From Limanda limanda (lineage: Eukaryota; Chordata; Actinopteri; Pleuronectiformes; Pleuronectidae): a stretch of DNA of 64,000 nucleotides. The position numbers were made by a program, and so were the translations under genes. Within the stretch, counting starts at the first letter, position 1. Every line of letters begins with the position of its first letter. The notes beneath the pieces are model-generated. The model was not told the DNA's origin and did not search any database. It worked only from the letters and a program-made list of their open reading frames with translations. This document shows positions 60,513 through 64,000 of the stretch, in pieces. The stretch spans positions 27,407,393 to 27,471,392 of the forward strand of contig NC_083644.1 of the NCBI RefSeq assembly GCF_963576545.1, read 5' to 3'.

Positions 60513-61599
60513 CCTTGATGGGAACCATTGAAAACACCCTTCTATATCTAGGAACAACGCGTCACATGTCTTCTGATGTCCTCTGGCTCAGCAGTCTGAA
60601 TCCTTCACCATGTTTCTGTCTCAATGTCTCTGTCCCCACCGTTGTAGAAACCAGCCAAACCAACCAACCTTGTGACATCACAGGTTTCAGGTGGTGGCAC
60701 TGTTACTATGAACAGGTATATTTTTTATGTTGTTTTTTCAAGTTTTAATTACAGAATAAATTCATTTAGTAAATCATAACTTGATTAATAGCTTCATGTC
60801 CACTTTAACAGCAAACAGCAGCAACACAACAAGAAAAGATTTGACCGATCTGAAAATGTGTGTGGAAATAATGTATAAACAAATCATCCATGTCACTCAC
60901 TGTCTGCATTACTTGTGCAAACCACACTCCCCTCATTGCTCTTGAATACATTATTGGCCCCAAAATGTAAATCCTTTGCTGCTATCAACCCCTAACATAC
61001 TCCTCCTCTCTGTCAAAAGCCCTCCTCAGTGTCCTGAAGCTTGTCGCAGCCAGAGTGCAGAAAAGGTGTTAACAAAGCTTTACGACACAACCCCAAGCCA
61101 TTAATCTCATAACTGCACACAACACAAAGACCTGAGAGGGAAAGAATGACTAACAAAAACACAAGAAAGAAAAAAACGTGGATGTGTACAGGGTAATGTT
61201 GAGACATCCTTTAAATTCTGTTAGTCACAGTAAGCCACTTGTCAGGTGAGACTAAGATGGATTTAAGGCTCCTGACGTAAGCGACACCATACCAGTAAAT
61301 TTGATTCTGACAAAATACACTTGTTGTCTTCAACATTCACTTTCTTAAGTTACTATTTGGCACCCATGTTTCCAAATATCATATTTAAGGGATATTAGTT
61401 GCCTTCTTTTAAAAGTTATACAGTTTTATCTTTCGATAGGATTTTGAAGGGACATGGCTGTTGAACATAATGGGAAGACTGTCTGGACTGAGCACACAGA
61501 TCTACTACACGCGCAATATAGAATAAAAATGTATTTACAAATTAAGCAGTTGATACACAAACCAATGCTTAGATTTGTGACTAGCAGCACCACAAATTC
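60513..61599. other. No gene recognised
   Basis: Short frames without domain; no repeat recognised. Confidence 0.4.
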
Positions 61600-62115
61600 C
61601 AGATCTCTGCTTAAGAGAGTTCTGGAGGGGAGGGGCTGCTACCCTATAAGCCATGTCACCATATATATCAGGCAGGTACAGGTGATGGTGAGCAGACTGC
61701 AGGTTGTGGGATGGAGCATAGGGGTGAAAGAGGCCATGAAGGTAGTGGGGGTCAGGGCATGGAGGGATTTATAGGTTGCTGGCTGTGGCTGAGGGGTAGA
61801 GTGGTCGTCCTCCAACCTGAAGGTCCGCCGTTCGATCCCAAGTCTGACCCATCTGCATGCCGAAGTGTCCTTGGGCAAGATGCTGAACCCTGAATGGACC
61901 CCCATAGAATAACAAAGTGCTGCGAATAGATGCACTGTATGAATGTGTGGGTGAATGTAAAACTGTACTGTAAAGCGCTTTGAGTGGTCATCAAGACTAG
62001 AAAAGCGCTATATAAATACAAAACCGAAACCATAGGTGAGGAGGAGAATTTCGCAGACGCGGACTTGACTGGATGCCAGTTAAGATGGATTTGGAGAAGG
62101 GCTTTGTGTTGCCAA
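61600..62115. mobile_element. Retroposon fragment interrupted by a SINE
   Basis: The phrases 'catggagggatttata' | 'ggtgaggaggagaatttc' and 'agttaagatggatttggaga' lie either side of the SINE 61777-62031 and join into one continuous fish-repeat phrase once the SINE is removed. The family is not determined; coding capacity is not evident. Confidence 0.4.
61777..62031 (+). mobile_element. tRNA-derived SINE, full-length copy
   Basis: Same family as 47549-47796, with head GGCTGTGGCTGAGGGGTAGA, B box GTTCGATCCC and tail 'gcgctatataaatacaaaac'. ATAGGT is duplicated on each side (61771-61776 and 62032-62037), a short target duplication, and removal restores a smooth sequence. Confidence 0.85.
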
Positions 62116-62296
62116 GGTGAGGTTCAGGTGAGACGTTTGTTCTTCTTACTTTTTTATTATGTATAAAGCATGAGAAAATAATATAGAATCCATAAACATA
62201 GACTAGAGCGGGGCACTTAACCCAAAATGTATCAAAACTTCCCACCGACTTTATTTTTGCTCGGTTAATAATTTTCCCAACACTTGCATCACAAAC
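62116..62296. other. No gene recognised
   Basis: Short spacer before the putative LTR. Confidence 0.4.
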
Positions 62297-62556
62297 TGTG
62301 CCGCTACGTGCTCACTCATTCCCCGCTGACCTGCGCTCACTGTACACGTGAACAATAAATCCCAATGCATGCCGGGTAACGTGATGACGTCGCATCCCAA
62401 TGCATGTTGGGTAACGTGATTACGTCGGAGGCCCAAGGCATGCTGGGTTATTTAATGCCATTTTGGATTGTTTGTTGTGAGGCTAATAAACGGGACAAAC
62501 ACTTGTGTTTCCAACTTGATGGAAGTTGCCTGCTGTGTTTAATCGCAATTTCCACA
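62297..62556 (+). mobile_element. Putative 5' LTR of the Gypsy element
   Basis: Bounded tentatively by TGTG (62297) and CACA (62556), with a TATTTAA box at 62449-62455 and AATAAA at 62485-62490, and lying about 50 bp upstream of the gag start. U3 carries a 35-bp tandem repeat (62360-62459). A tRNA primer site was not recognised after it and the 3' LTR lies outside the window, so the boundaries are provisional. Confidence 0.45.
62360..62459 (+). promoter_or_regulatory. 35-bp tandem repeat in LTR, CRE-like sites
   Basis: Units start at 62360, 62395 and 62430 (last one partial). Each begins (t/g)cccaa-gcatg and continues with 'gggtaacgtgatgacgtcg' in unit 1, 'gggtaacgtgattacgtcg' in unit 2 and a diverged version in unit 3. 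TGACGTC in unit 1 is an exact CRE/ATF core; unit 2 has TTACGTC. Confidence 0.7.
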
Positions 62557-62608
62557 CTTGTGACTTTGACGTTTGTTTGCTTGACGTTTTCACAAACGCG
62601 ACCCGACC

Positions 62609-63337
62609 ATGGCCGTGCACGCTGTGGCCCTCAAACTATCCGAATTCTGGGAATCATCAGCGGCGCCATGGTTTGCCCAGACTGAGGCGCAGTTCGCATT
62701 GCGGGAGATAACAGCTGATACAACATGGTACTACTACGTTGTGTCAGCTCTTGGAAGCTCAACAGTGTCCCGGGTGGTGAGTCTCCTGAAATACCCTCCA
62801 GCTACGGACAAGTATGCGGCGCTCAAAGCCCACCTGTTAAAGACTTTTGAACTGTCCGACGCTGAGAGAGCCAGCAGGCTTTTCTCCCTCCAAGGACTGG
62901 GTGATAGCAAACCCTCTGAGCTCATGGACCGTATGCTGGATCTCCTGGGGGAGCACAGCACCCATTTTCTTTTCACCCAGCTTTTCCTGCGTCAGCTGCC
63001 TTCCCAAGTCAGAGCTGCGTTGGCCAACGACACAATCACCGACTGTCGACAACTGGCTGAAGAGGCTGATACATTTTTTGTGGCGAGTCAAGAGCGCTGT
63101 GTCATGGCCGCGTTTCTGGCCACGCACGGCGCTCCGGTGACAATGGAGGATTCCACACTCATCGCGGCAACCTCTTCTCGTCGGCAGCAGTCTTCAGGTC
63201 GGCAGGAACCTTCAGGCCCCCAGCAGTCTTCTTCAGGCTTGTGCTTTTACCACGAGAAGTTTGGACCGAAGGCTTTTAAATGTCGGCCGCCCTGCAGTTT
63301 CGGCGGGTTGGGAAATGCCTGGGCCGGCGCTCAGTAG
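62609..63337 (+). CDS. gag: Ty3/Gypsy retrotransposon Gag
   Basis: A 242-codon frame beginning MAVHAVALKLSEFW. It has the features of fish Gypsy Gag proteins: a helical capsid-like N-terminal half (FAQTEAQFALREI, VVSLLKYPPATDKY, FELSDAERASRLFSL), FLRQLPSQVRAAL, a Gln/Ser-rich linker, and near the end a C-x2-H-x9-C-x3-C knuckle (CFYHEKFGPKAFKCRPPC). Gag assembles the particle in which reverse transcription takes place. The start lies just after the putative LTR. The stop at 63335-63337 follows shortly after the knuckle, where the protease frame (in the -1 register) is already open; in relatives the two are, as far as I recall, one polyprotein, so a small deletion or a frameshift site near 63290-63310 is likely. 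Confidence 0.8.
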   Translation: MAVHAVALKLSEFWESSAAPWFAQTEAQFALREITADTTWYYYVVSALGSSTVSRVVSLLKYPPATDKYAALKAHLLKTFELSDAERASRLFSLQGLGDSKPSELMDRMLDLLGEHSTHFLFTQLFLRQLPSQVRAALANDTITDCRQLAEEADTFFVASQERCVMAAFLATHGAPVTMEDSTLIAATSSRRQQSSGRQEPSGPQQSSSGLCFYHEKFGPKAFKCRPPCSFGGLGNAWAGAQ

Positions 63338-63684
63338 TGGCCATGAGTGTCGGCCACGTTGGCAGGCCGCTGTTTTTCCGGGACAACATCTCCGGACGAC
63401 GTTTCCTGTGCGACACGGGTGCACAGAGGAGCGTCCTGCCTGCATCCCGTTTGGATATGGTGACCGACAGCCACGGGCCCCGTATGGAAGCGGCAAATGG
63501 AACCCCCATCCGCATGTACGGACTGATGTACATTGAGTTGTGTTTCGGAGGGCATCGGTTTGGCTGGGATTTTGTCACGGCAAAGGTCGCCGTTCCCCTC
63601 CTTGGTGTGGAGCACCATATCGCCACTAATGGTCCACCCGTCTACGCCCGTGCTCGGCGCCTCGACCCGACCAAACATTGCTAA
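63280..63684 (+). pseudogene. pol: Gypsy Pol: aspartic protease region
   Basis: This frame is -1 relative to gag and shows the retroviral-type protease signature FLCDTGAQRSVLP, with the catalytic Asp at 63412. Further on are GTPIRMYG and FGWDFVTAKV with LLGVEH, as in the flap and C-terminal part of Gypsy proteases. It ends at a TAA (63682-63684) in the spacer before reverse transcriptase. The following RT frame is in a different register, so at least one indel separates them. The protease would release Gag and Pol products; here the broken frame makes that unlikely. Confidence 0.75.
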
Positions 63685-63702
63685 GGCCGAGTTTTTTCCA
63701 AC

Positions 63703-64000
63703 ATGGAACGCCTGGGAATAGTCCGCCGATCCGACAGCCCGTGGGCGTCACCCCTTCACATCGTCCCCAAACCTGGGGGCGGCTGGCACCCATGTGGCGA
63801 CTACAGGCGGCTTAATGAGGCAACGACACCTAACCGATACCCAGTCCCGAACATACAGGATTTTTCAGCACACCTGGCCGGGATGGTGATTTTTTCTAAG
63901 GTAGACCTCGTCCGGGGCTATCATCAGGAGCCTATGCACTCACTGGACATTCCAAAAACAGCGGTGATTACACCGTTCGGTCTTTTTGAGTTCTTAAGGA
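63703..64000 (+). pseudogene. pol: Gypsy Pol: start of reverse transcriptase, cut by window edge
   Basis: Open for about 99 codons to the right edge. It shows the start of the Ty3/Gypsy RT: SPWASPLHIVPKPGGGW, CGDYRRLNEAT, NRYPVPNIQDF, then domain A SKVDLVRGYHQ with the first catalytic Asp, and TAVITPFGLFEF. The YLDD box, RNase H and integrase would lie beyond the window. The frame differs from the protease frame. The family is close to fish and arthropod Gypsy elements commonly labelled Tf2-type or retrovirus-related Pol from transposons. Confidence 0.85.

Noticed and set aside
62837..63626. Several minus-strand frames of 80-116 codons
   Set aside because: Antisense shadows of the Gypsy gag and protease regions.

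Overview
The window looks like intergenic or deep intronic DNA from a teleost fish. The evidence is the repeat set: a 3' end of the Rex3 (RTE) type, non-LTR elements of the L2/CR1/Rex1 group, tRNA-derived SINEs of fish type, many hAT elements with 8-bp target duplications, a Tc1/mariner relic, a PIF/Harbinger derivative with a MADF exon, a Ty3/Gypsy element, and abundant CA/GT microsatellites. No complete host gene was recognised. Most open frames are chance frames in AT-rich DNA or antisense of repeats.

Layout. 1-578: LINE reverse transcriptase fragment (minus). 579-8.5 kb: mostly unique-looking DNA with SINE, LINE-tail and hAT scraps and a purine-rich tract. 8577-13732: a nested hAT element with a perfect 8-bp target duplication; inside it is a 3.9-kb unit with CACTGTAAAAA ends carrying a four-exon, 227-codon reading frame related to teleost SAMD3-like proteins, then a minisatellite. 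13.7-30.5 kb: sparse, with hAT and Tc1 relics, a Harbinger derivative inside a hAT-like repeat, and the Rex3 tail. 30.5-32.9 kb: a long teleost repeat broken by a hAT element (itself holding a solo LTR) and by a second solo LTR. 32.9-43.6 kb: little recognisable. 43.6-48.9 kb: repeat-on-repeat, ending in a LINE broken by a hAT, by loss of its reverse-transcriptase core, and by a SINE. 49.2-55.5 kb: a TTAA-flanked inverted-repeat element, a hAT with a reversed BED-finger exon, and other repeats. 55.5-62.2 kb: sparse, with SINEs and a LINE piece. 62.3 kb to the right edge: the 5' part of a Gypsy retrotransposon (LTR, gag, protease, start of RT).

The clearest evidence is structural. Five insertions have target duplications I could read on both sides exactly or with one mismatch: hAT at 8577, 30635, 45629 and 50274, and the LTR at 32212. 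A sixth, at 54848, has a 6/8 match. These allow an order of insertion to be read. The most interesting item is the intact spliced frame inside the nested transposon. The next is a solo LTR at the same internal position in two hAT copies, with a related third sequence lacking it.

Limits: names rest on recognition of motifs and family sequence by eye; no database search was run. Possible host exons at 24201, 37369 and 57041 are low confidence.
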